Of a stretch of 64,000 nucleotides of DNA, positions 45,067-58,439 are shown in pieces. Source of the stretch: CAWCHZ01 sp963795555 (GTDB lineage: Bacteria > Actinomycetota > Thermoleophilia > Solirubrobacterales > Solirubrobacteraceae); assembly GCA_963795555.1 (NCBI GenBank), contig CAWCHZ010000002.1, positions 806,001-870,000 of the forward strand, read 5' to 3'. Position 1 is the stretch's first letter; each line of letters opens with the position of its first letter. Position numbers and translations under genes: made by a program. Under the pieces are notes generated by a model that was not told where the DNA came from, made no database searches, and saw only the letters and a list, made by a program, of their open reading frames with translations.

Positions 45067-45399
45067 CTAGCCCCAGCGCCCGCCGGCCTTGGCCCAGGCG
45101 AGCAGGTGCGCCACGCCGCAGAAGCCATCCGGGACGCGATGCTCGCCCCGGTGACGGACCAGCAGGATGTGCGCTTCGTCGAGCTGCGCGCCGCAGTACG
45201 AGCAGACCTCGACAGTCTCCTCGACGGCCGGCGGCTCCTCGATCGTGCCGGGATCCCAGTGCGCGCCCTGGATCGCCCAGGGCACGATGTGCTCGAGCCG
45301 GCAGAAGATCGCACGCCGCTCGCCAACGCGCTCGACCGCGCGAAAGCCGTCGTCGGGCTCGACGTCGTTGCCACACCAGCTGCAGCGCTCGCTCGCCAT
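45067..45399 (-). CDS. small cysteine-rich zinc-binding protein, function unknown
   Basis: From ATG 45399, 110 residues. There are two C-x2-C pairs (CSWCG near the N-terminus, CSYCG mid-protein) and single Cys residues in FCRLEHI and GFCGVAHL, which suggests two treble-clef-like zinc sites. No catalytic motif is recognised. A perfect AT-rich hairpin sits 48-75 nt upstream of the start and may control it. No function is proposed. Confidence 0.7.
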   Translation of the reverse strand: MASERCSWCGNDVEPDDGFRAVERVGERRAIFCRLEHIVPWAIQGAHWDPGTIEEPPAVEETVEVCSYCGAQLDEAHILLVRHRGEHRVPDGFCGVAHLLAWAKAGGRWG

Positions 45400-45446
45400 C
45401 ACCCGCAAGTATCGCCGGTGCAAGCTGGGTTGCACGCCCGCGGCCC

Positions 45447-45474
45447 TGAATTTGGCTCAACAGAGCCAAATTCA
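45447..45474. repeat. perfect 12-bp inverted repeat with 4-nt loop, AT-rich
   Basis: TGAATTTGGCTC and GAGCCAAATTCA are exact complements around AACA. The AT content stands out from the surrounding GC-rich sequence. No T-run follows on either strand, so an operator or RNA element upstream of the zinc-protein gene is as likely as a terminator. Confidence 0.85.
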
Positions 45475-45587
45475 ACCGCCAGCCGGGGACCTTCCGGCCC
45501 AGCCAACGCTTCCGTCCGAGCGCCAACCTAGCCTACGAACACATGTTCCCAAGCCCGTCGCTCCCCGCCCTCGGATCACGCCTCCTG

Positions 45588-45635
45588 GCGCTGGTCGCCG
45601 ATCGTCTTTCGGCGCTGGTCGCCGATCGTCTTTCG
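45588..45635. repeat. 24-bp tandem duplication
   Basis: The unit gcgctggtcgccgatcgtct plus ttcg occurs twice head to tail without mismatch, in non-coding sequence. Confidence 0.9.
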
Positions 45636-46002
45636 GGGACCTGGCGGGGCCTGGCCGCGCTGCCCAAGGGGACGGAGGACGCCGAGGACGACGCCGACAG
45701 GTGGGCTCCGGCACCACCGGCTGGCCGCACGTCTTTCCTGCCGCATGCCCACCATGACGCGGCGCGCCTCCATCATGTCTCCCTGCGGCTGACGCGGCAG
45801 CGACGGCCGGGACAGGTCGCCCCACGGGCGCAAATCTGCCTCTGCCCGATCGAGCGCCAGCTCGAGCGGCGAAGCTTGGCCGAGCAGCCTGACCGGCGCG
45901 CTCGGTGGGATGCGGGCCTGCCCGACAGGCGACCTTAGTCAGCGGGCCAAGGGCACATCGACGCGCTGGGAGACGGGCTTGTCGACAGGGCAAGCCCGGC
46001 GC

Positions 46003-46048
46003 GTCGAGCGTACGCCGCCGGGCCGCTTGCGCGGCCCGGCCGCTCGAC
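46003..46048 (-). terminator. large hairpin after the rRNA operon
   Basis: An inner perfect 10-bp stem (gccgggccgc / gcggcccggc) with loop ttgc at 46017-46040 is extended by an 8-bp outer stem (gtcgagcg / cgctcgac) across a 6-nt bulge. It starts about 9 nt after the 5S 3' end. No T-run follows on the minus strand. It is the likely rrn terminator. Confidence 0.7.
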
Positions 46049-46056
46049 TGAAGAGA

Positions 46057-46172
46057 ACCGGCGGCGACCTACTCTCCCAGGCCCTTGCGGGCCAAGTACC
46101 ATCGGCGCTGAGGGGCTTAACTGCTCTGTTCGGAATGGGAAGAGGTGTTTCCCCCTCGCCATAGCCACCGGA
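46057..46172 (-). rRNA. rrf: 5S ribosomal RNA
   Basis: On the minus strand the sequence from CCGGTGGCTATGGCGAGG through CCCATTCCGAACAGAGCAG to GGGAGAGTAGGTCGCCGCC is a standard 5S of about 115 nt. Ends are set by comparison with the general 5S consensus and may be off by a few bases. Confidence 0.95.
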
Positions 46173-46202
46173 AACCGGCGAGACCCGCAGGCGTCACGCA
46201 CG

Positions 46203-46238
46203 CCGCGGACCCTCAAAACTGCACAGCCGCCAAACGGG
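46203..46238 (-). other. 3' half of the 23S precursor processing stem
   Basis: This segment of the 23S-5S spacer is almost fully complementary to 49300-49336 in the 16S-23S spacer (shared core aaaactgcacag). The two would pair in the transcript to form the RNase III stem enclosing 23S. Confidence 0.8.
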
Positions 46239-46249
46239 GATCAAAAATC

Positions 46250-49245
<2,996 letters not shown>

Positions 49246-49505
49246 GGTGATCTCGGCCGAGCTCGGACGCACGAGGCGTCCTCGATCGACCGGGTGATAC
49301 CCGTTTGGCTTGCTGTGCAGTTTTCAAGGTCCGCGGAGAGCGCGTGGGTCTCTCAAAACTCAACAGCGTTCCGGGCTACGCGGAGTCTCCGAGTCATCCT
49401 GACGGATGCTCGGCGGCCCCGTGAGCCCGGCCAGGCCCGGTCGACATGCTAGGAGCGGCACGCCCATGAGGGCGGGCCGATCGCGCCCGTTGGGGCGCTC
49501 CCTAG
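49246..49505 (-). other. 16S-23S spacer without tRNA
   Basis: This ~260-nt spacer holds no tRNA-Ile or tRNA-Ala. It carries the 5' half of the 23S processing stem (49300-49336) and the 3' half of the 16S processing stem (49347-49370), the latter complementary to 51252-51275 in the leader. Confidence 0.8.
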
Positions 49506-51053
<1,548 letters not shown>

Positions 51054-51348
51054 AACTGCTTGCTCGCGCAGGCTCGAAAGCCCACACGCGCGTCACAAAG
51101 AGTCGTCATGCGCCCATCGTGGCCGCACACGTACACATGCGGCGGCCGAGCGCTTGACAGGGTCAATCTCTGGCCGTCGAGCGTCCGCATGGACCCTCGA
51201 CGGTTCGAACCTGGACACACCGGAGAATCGACGGATCGATCCTCGCGGTGCACGCTGTTGAGTTTTCAAAGACCGTCACGCCCTCGGGAGGGGCTCCCCC
51301 CTCGGTGCGCTGGCCTGCGGGCAGGGTCTGCTCCAGGCCGGCCGATCA
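51054..51348 (-). other. rRNA operon leader
   Basis: About 295 nt between the expected transcription start and 16S. It contains the 5' half of the 16S processing stem at 51252-51275, matching 49347-49370 with two mismatches in 24. No gene or tRNA is seen. Confidence 0.7.
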
Positions 51349-51354
51349 GTATAG
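51349..51354 (-). promoter_or_regulatory. -10 hexamer of the rRNA operon promoter
   Basis: TATACT on the minus strand, about 300 nt before 16S. The -35 region is not consensus-like and the upstream sequence is GC-rich, with two copies of ctcacgagcgcgag at 51405-51418 and 51430-51443. Confidence 0.6.
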
Positions 51355-51477
51355 CGCTCAGCGCTCGGCGCGTACGCCAGGTGGCCGCAGGCCTCCGTGA
51401 GACCTCACGAGCGCGAGACCTCCACGTGCTCACGAGCGCGAGGCCTCACGTCCGGGCGGCCCCCCAACCGGGCGGCC

Positions 51478-51894
51478 TTACGAGAGCACCGAGACCGTCA
51501 CGCGACGCTCGCGCGGGCGGTCGTCGAAGTCCAGCAGGACGATCTGCTGCCAGGTGCCCAGTGCCAGCTCGCCGTCGAGGATCGGCACCGACTCCGACGG
51601 ACCGACGATCGCCGCGCGGATGTGGGCGTGGGCGTTGCTGTCGTGGTTGAGCCGGTTGTGGGCGTAGTCCCGCCCGGCTGGGATCAGGCGCTCGAAGGCC
51701 TCGCGCACGTCCTGGATCCCGCCGGGCTCGAACTCCATCGTCGTCACCGCGACGGTGGAGCCGGGCACGAAGACGACCACCACGCCGCGCTGAACGCCCG
51801 CCGTGCGAACGATCCTGCGCACCCCGTCGGTCAGGTCGACGACCTCGCCGTCGCCGGCAGTTCGCAGCCGCAGCATGCCTCCATGGGCGGTCAT
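51478..51894 (-). CDS. YjbQ/UPF0047 family protein
   Basis: This protein of 138 residues has the family signatures VPGSTVAVTTMEFEPG, NHDSNAHAHIRAAIVG and ELALGTWQQIVLLDFD. Some members show thiamine phosphate synthase activity, but the physiological role is unclear. ATG 51894 overlaps the tyrS stop as ATGA. Confidence 0.92.
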   Translation of the reverse strand: MTAHGGMLRLRTAGDGEVVDLTDGVRRIVRTAGVQRGVVVVFVPGSTVAVTTMEFEPGGIQDVREAFERLIPAGRDYAHNRLNHDSNAHAHIRAAIVGPSESVPILDGELALGTWQQIVLLDFDDRPRERRVTVSVLS

Positions 51895-53090
51895 CGCCCG
51901 GCTCGGCGCAGGCGCCGGAAGCGACGCCTGCCGACCTGCAGAACAGCGCCGTCGAGGCGCTCCGCCGGCAGATCCTGGTCGGCTGGTCCCAGCGTCTCGC
52001 CGTCGAGCCGGACCCCACCCTGCTCGAGCAGCCGGCGCGCCTCCGAGCGCGAGCCGCCGAACAGCTCGGCGATGACCGCGGGCAGATGGACCGCGCCGTT
52101 GGTGGCCTCGAAGGCGCCCTCCTCGAGCTGCTCGGGCGGCTGATGCTCAAGGTGGATCCGGTCGAAGCGCTGCTCGGCCTGGGTGGCGCTGTCCTCGTCG
52201 TGGCAGCGCGCAACCAGCCGCCGGGCCAGCAGGCGCTTGGCGTCGCGCGGCGCGAGGTCGGTCGGCGCGCGCTCGCCGAGCAGCAGCTCGAACCAGCCTG
52301 CCATGGCGTCGTCGGGGATGCTCAGCGTCTTGCCGTATATCTCATCGGGCGGATCGGTGATCGCGACGTAGTTGCCCAGCGACTTGGACATGCGCTGACG
52401 ACCGTCGGTGCCGACCAGGATCGGCATCGTCAACACCACCTGCTCGGGCTGGCCGTAGGCACGCTGGATCTCGCGTCCGAGCAGCAGGTTGAAGAGCTGG
52501 TCGGTGCCGCCGATCTCCACGTCGGCGCGCACGGCGACGGAGTCGTAGGCCTGCAGCAGCGGGTAGAGCAGCTCGAGGATCGTGATCGAGTCACGCGCCG
52601 CGTGGCGGCGTGCGAAGTCCTCACGATCGAGAATCTGCGCCACGCTGGCGCGGCGTGCCAGCCGGAAGAGCTCCTCCATCGGCATGTCGAGCCACTCGCC
52701 GTTGCGGCGCACCTCGAGGCGCTCGCGATCGAGCACCTTGAAGGCCTGCTCCTGAAAGGTGCGCGCGTTGTGGTCGATCTGCTCGCCCGAGAGCACGGGT
52801 CGCGTGGCACTGCGCCCGCTGGGGTCGCCGACCCGACCGGTGTAGTCGCCGATGATCAGCACGACGGTGTGGCCGGCATCTTGGAACTCGCGCAGCTTGC
52901 CGAGCACGACGGTGTGGCCCAGGTGGATGTCGGGCGCTGTTGGGTCGATGCCGAGCTTCACCCGCAGCGGCCGTCCCTCGCGCTCGGCCAGCGCGAGACG
53001 CTGCGCCAGACCCTGCTCGGGCAGGCAGTCCACGGCGCCTCGCTCCAGCGCGGCGGCAATTCGCCTGATCGCTGGCGCCGGCTGGTCCAT
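51891..53090 (-). CDS. tyrS: tyrosyl-tRNA synthetase
   Basis: Class I synthetase of 399 residues. It has HIGH-type HLGH in GIDPTAPDIHLGHTVVL, the tyrosine site YPLLQAYDSVAV and GGTDQLFNLL, and the KMSKS-type RMSKSLGN. The C-terminal S4 domain is complete (LFGGSRSEARRLL). ATG 53090 lies 8 nt after a TAGCAT hexamer (53099-53104), suggesting a leaderless mRNA. TTG 53099 is unlikely. Confidence 0.95.
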   Translation of the reverse strand: MDQPAPAIRRIAAALERGAVDCLPEQGLAQRLALAEREGRPLRVKLGIDPTAPDIHLGHTVVLGKLREFQDAGHTVVLIIGDYTGRVGDPSGRSATRPVLSGEQIDHNARTFQEQAFKVLDRERLEVRRNGEWLDMPMEELFRLARRASVAQILDREDFARRHAARDSITILELLYPLLQAYDSVAVRADVEIGGTDQLFNLLLGREIQRAYGQPEQVVLTMPILVGTDGRQRMSKSLGNYVAITDPPDEIYGKTLSIPDDAMAGWFELLLGERAPTDLAPRDAKRLLARRLVARCHDEDSATQAEQRFDRIHLEHQPPEQLEEGAFEATNGAVHLPAVIAELFGGSRSEARRLLEQGGVRLDGETLGPADQDLPAERLDGAVLQVGRRRFRRLRRAGR

Positions 53091-53249
53091 AGGGCGCAAT
53101 GCTAGACTGCCGCGCTCGGCGCGGAACTCCGCCGGACGCCGACCGCTCTGACCACGGTGCCAGAGCGCGGCTTGCAGCGAATGGCATTCAGGGCACGGGC
53201 GGCGCGCCCATCGACTTTGGTCGCCCTTGGCCCTTGCGAGCCGCCAGTG

Positions 53250-55625
53250 ATGAGCGACGAGCGCGACACCCTCCTGGCCGAGCCCCCGATCAGCGGGCCT
53301 CCGGCAGAGCCCCGCCGAGCGAGGTCGGGCGGCTGGCGCTGGCGTCCGCGGCGCCGGCGGCGCCGAATCAAGAAGCTGCGCCTGGCCCTGATCCTGCTCG
53401 GGCTGGGCTTCGTCGCGCTCATCTCAACGGTGTTCGGGATGATGATGGCGGTCGCCTCCGATCTGCCGGCGCTCGAGACCTACCAGCAGTACAAGGACGC
53501 GCGCAACTCCGAGCTGTACGACCTTCAGGGGCACCCGTTGGGCATCCTCGCCGACGCCCAGCACCGGATCCTCGTTGATCAGCTCCAGATCTCCAACGCG
53601 ATGAAGGACGCCGTCATCGCCGTCGAGGACAAGCGCTTCTTCCACAACTCGGGCATCGACATCCGCGGCATCGCGCGCGCGCTGTTCGCCGACCTGACCC
53701 GGCAGCGCGCGGTCCAGGGCGCCTCGACGATCACCCAGCAGTTCGTCAAGAACGCGCTCACCGCCGAGAACAACCGCACGATCTTCGAGAAGCTGCGCGA
53801 GGCCGCGCTGGCCTACCACCTCACGCGCAAGTGGAGCAAGGAGAAGATCCTCACCGAGTATCTGAACACGATCTACTTCGGCAACGGCGCCTACGGCGTC
53901 GAGTCCGCCGCGCGCACCTACTGGGGCTTCGCGCACCCCGGCTGCGGCACCCTGAGCAACCCCTGCGCCGCGCTGCTGACACCACCGGAGGCGGCGCTGC
54001 TCGCCGGCCTGATCTCCTCGCCCAGCGGCTATGACCCGATCTCCCATCCGACCGAGTCGCTCGCGCGCCGCAACCAGGTGCTGCGCGACATGCTCGCGCA
54101 GCACTACATCGACTCTGCGCACTACCAGGCATACCTGCTGATCCCGCTGCCGACCGCCGCGCAGATCCAGCCACCGCAGGAGAACACCCTCTACCCCTAC
54201 TTCGCGAGCTGGATCCGCCCGCAGATCGTCGACCGCTTCGGCGCGCAGCGCGCCTTCAACGGCGGCCTGAGGATCCAGACCACGATCGATGGCGACCTGC
54301 AGGCCGCCGCCGAGCAGGCCGTCAGCGCCCACCTGGGCGGGCTCGGGCCGGCGGCGGCACTGGTCGCTCTGGACAACCGCACCGGCGAGGTTCGCGCGAT
54401 GGTCGGTGGCAGCGACTACCAGGCGCACCCGTTCAACCTCGCGACACAGGGCGAGCGCCAGCCCGGCTCGGCGATCAAGGTCTTCACGCTGGCGCTGGCC
54501 CTGCGTGAGGGCGTCTCCCCCAACTCGGTCTGGCCCTCGGCGCCCGAGGCCTTCTACGAGCCGCGTCACGGGCGCTACGGCGGCGCCTGGTTTGCGGTGC
54601 GCAACGACGAGAGCGCCTACTCCGGGCAGATCTCGCTGGCCAACGCGACCGCCTACTCCGACAACACGGTCTTCGCCCGTCTGGGCATCCAGCTCGGCGT
54701 GCCACACATCGTCGCGCTCGCTCACCAGATGGGGATCGTCACGCCGCTGTCTGAAAACTACGCCTTCACGCTCGGCGGCCTGACGGTCGGCGTGACGCCG
54801 CTGGAGATGGCGCACGCCTATCAGACGATCGCCGACCACGGGCAGCGCGTGACCGGCAGCCTCAGCGACAACCCGCTCGAGCCCTCGGGCATCCGCTCGG
54901 TGACGGACATGCAGGGCAACGCGATCGCCGTCGACCGTCCGGTCTACACGCGCGTGCTGCCGGCGACGGTCGCCAACGAGGAGACGAGCCTGCTCGAAGG
55001 GGTGATCAGCTATGGCACCGGCACGGCCGCCGCGACCGGCCACTTCGCCGCCGGCAAGACCGGTACGACCTCGAACTATGCCGATGCCTGGTTCGTCGGC
55101 TTCGATCAGAACCTCACCGTGGCGGTCTGGGTCGGCTACCCCGACCAGGCCAAGTCGATGAAGTACCTCTTCAACGGCAAGCCGGTGATGGGCGGCACCT
55201 ATCCGGCGCTGATCTGGCATGACTTCATCGTGCATGCCGAGGCAATTCTCGCCGCGCGCCAGGCCGCGGCGGCGCAGGCCCGCGCCGCCGCGTCGGCCAG
55301 CGCGACGCAAAGCAGCACGTCGACCAGCACCACAACAACCGCCACCCCCGCGACCGGCACCAGCAACACGGGCACGAGCAAGTCGGGCACGGGGACGCCG
55401 ACGAGCGGCCAGACGGGCACCGGGCAGCTCGGTGGCGGCCAGCAGCAGGCGACACCACCGGCGGCGCCGACGGCGCCGGGCACCCAGCCCAAGGGCCCGA
55501 CGACGCCGGGCAACGGTCAGACGCCACCCGCCGGCGCAGGCCCGACGCCGGGGACCGGCAGCGGAAGCGGCTCAGGCGGCGGGACCGGCGGCGCGTCGAG
55601 CGGCGGCGCGACGCCGAGCGGCTGA
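53250..55625 (+). CDS. class A penicillin-binding protein
   Basis: Bifunctional wall synthase of 791 residues. An Arg-rich cytosolic start leads into one transmembrane helix (~43-66). The glycosyltransferase domain has EDKRFF (E126), GASTITQQFVKNAL and RKWSKEKILTEYLN. The transpeptidase has SAIK (S407), SDN (470-472) and KTG (603-605). The final ~120 residues are a Thr/Ser/Gly/Pro-rich tail. ATG 53250 is favoured, with GTG 53247 adjacent. The gene diverges from tyrS and converges with the glycosylase gene, overlapping it by 54 bp. Confidence 0.94.
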   Translation: MSDERDTLLAEPPISGPPAEPRRARSGGWRWRPRRRRRRIKKLRLALILLGLGFVALISTVFGMMMAVASDLPALETYQQYKDARNSELYDLQGHPLGILADAQHRILVDQLQISNAMKDAVIAVEDKRFFHNSGIDIRGIARALFADLTRQRAVQGASTITQQFVKNALTAENNRTIFEKLREAALAYHLTRKWSKEKILTEYLNTIYFGNGAYGVESAARTYWGFAHPGCGTLSNPCAALLTPPEAALLAGLISSPSGYDPISHPTESLARRNQVLRDMLAQHYIDSAHYQAYLLIPLPTAAQIQPPQENTLYPYFASWIRPQIVDRFGAQRAFNGGLRIQTTIDGDLQAAAEQAVSAHLGGLGPAAALVALDNRTGEVRAMVGGSDYQAHPFNLATQGERQPGSAIKVFTLALALREGVSPNSVWPSAPEAFYEPRHGRYGGAWFAVRNDESAYSGQISLANATAYSDNTVFARLGIQLGVPHIVALAHQMGIVTPLSENYAFTLGGLTVGVTPLEMAHAYQTIADHGQRVTGSLSDNPLEPSGIRSVTDMQGNAIAVDRPVYTRVLPATVANEETSLLEGVISYGTGTAAATGHFAAGKTGTTSNYADAWFVGFDQNLTVAVWVGYPDQAKSMKYLFNGKPVMGGTYPALIWHDFIVHAEAILAARQAAAAQARAAASASATQSSTSTSTTTTATPATGTSNTGTSKSGTGTPTSGQTGTGQLGGGQQQATPPAAPTAPGTQPKGPTTPGNGQTPPAGAGPTPGTGSGSGSGGGTGGASSGGATPSG

Positions 55626-56291
55626 GCCGGTCGCCAGCCGGCCGTTCCCAGCGGGCCGGCCGTTCCCAGCGGGCCGGTTGATCCCGGGGGGCCAAGGCCG
55701 CGACACGCAGCGGCTGGCGGGCGCGCAGAAGCGCCAGGGCAGGTGGGTCGCCTTCGTGATGCCGATGCGCGGGCCCTCCAGGATCTCGACATCCCGCCAG
55801 GCGCCCTGGCGGGCGCCGAGGCGGACCGGACCGGTCAGCAGGCTGGTCGCGTTGTGATGCAGCTCGACGTCGAGCGCCTGTGTGAGCTTGCCCGGCCCCG
55901 AGCAGAGGTCCTCGACACGCTCCAGGCCGCGCCGTCGGCGCATCTGCTCGATGCCCGCGATGGGCAGCAGCGCGCGGATCAGGACCGCGGCGCCAACCCC
56001 AACCGGCTCAGCCACCACGTTGAGCAACGCATGGATCCCATAGGAGCGGTACACATAGGCCGTTCCCGGGGCACCGAACAGCACGGCCGTGCGCGCGGTC
56101 CGACCGACGAACGCGTGGCAGGCGGGCTCACGCTCGTGGTAGGCCTCGGTCTCGACGATGACACCGGCCGTCAGGCCGTGGGCGACCGTGCAGCCCACCA
56201 GGTCGCGCGCGACCGCGACGACCGGTCGGGCGAAGAAGTCGGCGGTCAGCGCGCTCGACTCGGCCACGGCGATGTCGTGCTCAGAGATCAC
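55572..56291 (-). CDS. DNA-3-methyladenine glycosylase (AAG/MPG family)
   Basis: Base-excision enzyme for alkylated purines. The 239-residue protein shows the catalytic VIVETEAYHEREPACHAF, then RTARTAVLFGAPGTAYVY and GSGPGKLTQAL-like CSGPGKLTQAL. The core ends near residue 195. The remaining ~45 residues are a repeat-built tail coded by 18-bp tandem units and overlap the end of the PBP gene. GTG 56291 start. Confidence 0.92.
   Translation of the reverse strand: MISEHDIAVAESSALTADFFARPVVAVARDLVGCTVAHGLTAGVIVETEAYHEREPACHAFVGRTARTAVLFGAPGTAYVYRSYGIHALLNVVAEPVGVGAAVLIRALLPIAGIEQMRRRRGLERVEDLCSGPGKLTQALDVELHHNATSLLTGPVRLGARQGAWRDVEILEGPRIGITKATHLPWRFCAPASRCVSRPWPPGINRPAGNGRPAGNGRLATGSAARRRAAARRAAGPAA
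55637..55688. repeat. 18-bp tandem repeats in the glycosylase tail
   Basis: The unit gccggccgttcccagcgg occurs at 55637-55654 and 55655-55672, followed by a diverged partial copy to 55688. In frame this codes for RPAGNG-type units. Confidence 0.9.
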
Positions 56292-56324
56292 TTCGAGAGG
56301 ATCGGCGGTCGGCGAGCGCGGCGC

Positions 56325-57725
<1,401 letters not shown>

Positions 57726-57733
57726 GCCGCCGC

Positions 57734-57757
57734 AGTCTAGAAGCCGCCGACTACGAT
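57734..57757. promoter_or_regulatory. divergent promoter pair for argH and the MocA-like gene
   Basis: The two GTG starts are only 38 bp apart. TAGACT on the minus strand (57734-57739) is 8 nt before argH, and TACGAT on the plus strand (57752-57757) is 6 nt before the MocA-like gene. Each would give a leaderless transcript, and the -35 region of each promoter must lie over or beyond the start of the other gene. Confidence 0.6.
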
Positions 57758-57763
57758 TGGCGC

Positions 57764-58384
57764 GTGAGCCGGTTGCCGACGGTCCGAGAGCCCGCGGGCA
57801 GGCGGGGTCGACCCGCGGTCGGGGCGCTGATCCTCGCCGCTGGCGCCGGGCGGCGCTTCGGCGGCACCAAGCAGCTCGCGCAGCTGCACGGGCAACCGCT
57901 GCTGCAGCGCGTGATCGATGCGGTGGGCGCGGTGACCACGCTCGCGCCGATCGTCGTCGTGCTGGGCGCGCGGGCCGAGCAAGTGCTGGCGGCCGTCGAG
58001 CTGCGCGGTGCGCGGCCGGTCGTCTGCGCCGACTGGGCGGAGGGCATGGCCGCGTCGCTGCGCTGCGGCCTCGCCGCGCTCGGCGACGTCGATGCCGCGC
58101 TGATCGTGCTCGGCGACCAGCCGCTGATCACGCCCCAGATCGTTGCCGCCGTGCTCGGCGCCCAGGATGACCCCAGGCCCGCGGCGCGCGCCGTCTACGA
58201 TGGCGTGCCCGGCCATCCGGTGCTGATCAAGCGCCCGCTGTTCGACGCCGTCGCCCGCCTGCGGGGCGACCGCGGCGCGCGCGACGTGCTGGCGACCGTC
58301 GCCATCACGGAGGTCCCCTGCGGAGAGCTCGCGCGCGGCGCCGATATCGACACGCCCGAGCAGCTGGCACGACTGGAGGGCTAG
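57764..58384 (+). CDS. MocA/CoxC-like nucleotidyltransferase
   Basis: This protein of 206 residues has the nucleotide-binding start ALILAAGAGRRFGGTKQLA, the metal motif VLGDQPLI and a C-terminal GADIDTPEQLA. The family transfers CMP or GMP to molybdopterin-type cofactors, and relatives act on other sugar-phosphate substrates. No molybdenum enzyme is in the window, so the substrate is open. Confidence 0.82.
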   Translation: MSRLPTVREPAGRRGRPAVGALILAAGAGRRFGGTKQLAQLHGQPLLQRVIDAVGAVTTLAPIVVVLGARAEQVLAAVELRGARPVVCADWAEGMAASLRCGLAALGDVDAALIVLGDQPLITPQIVAAVLGAQDDPRPAARAVYDGVPGHPVLIKRPLFDAVARLRGDRGARDVLATVAITEVPCGELARGADIDTPEQLARLEG

Positions 58385-58439
58385 GCCGAGCTGGCGGGCT
58401 GAGCGATTCGAGACGCGCGTGCTTGCGGAGCAGACGGCG

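Larger units (their letters stand above)
45400..46056. other. 657-bp region without a convincing gene
   Basis: Lies between the zinc-protein gene and the 3' end of the rRNA operon. It contains an AT-rich perfect hairpin (45447-45474), a 24-bp tandem duplication (45588-45635), a 7-bp stem hairpin (45975-45997) and a large hairpin (46003-46048). Open frames exist on both strands (for example 45543-45938 plus) but are low-complexity, Arg/Pro/Ala-rich and lack family motifs. No tRNA was seen. Confidence 0.6.

Noticed and set aside
45543..45938. 131-codon plus-strand frame and a 173-codon minus-strand frame after the rRNA operon
   Set aside because: Both are Arg/Pro/Ala-rich, include the tandem duplication, and lack a promoter, a ribosome site or any family motif.
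49246..49505. tRNA genes in the 16S-23S spacer
   Set aside because: No T-loop GTTCGA-type block with pairing arms was found; the spacer is explained by processing stems.
51153..51158. TTGACA on the plus strand in the rRNA leader
   Set aside because: No -10 follows at a suitable distance and it points away from the rRNA genes.
51206..51215. GGTTCGAACC in the rRNA leader as a tRNA T-arm
   Set aside because: The flanking bases do not pair into a T-stem and no acceptor or anticodon arm is present.
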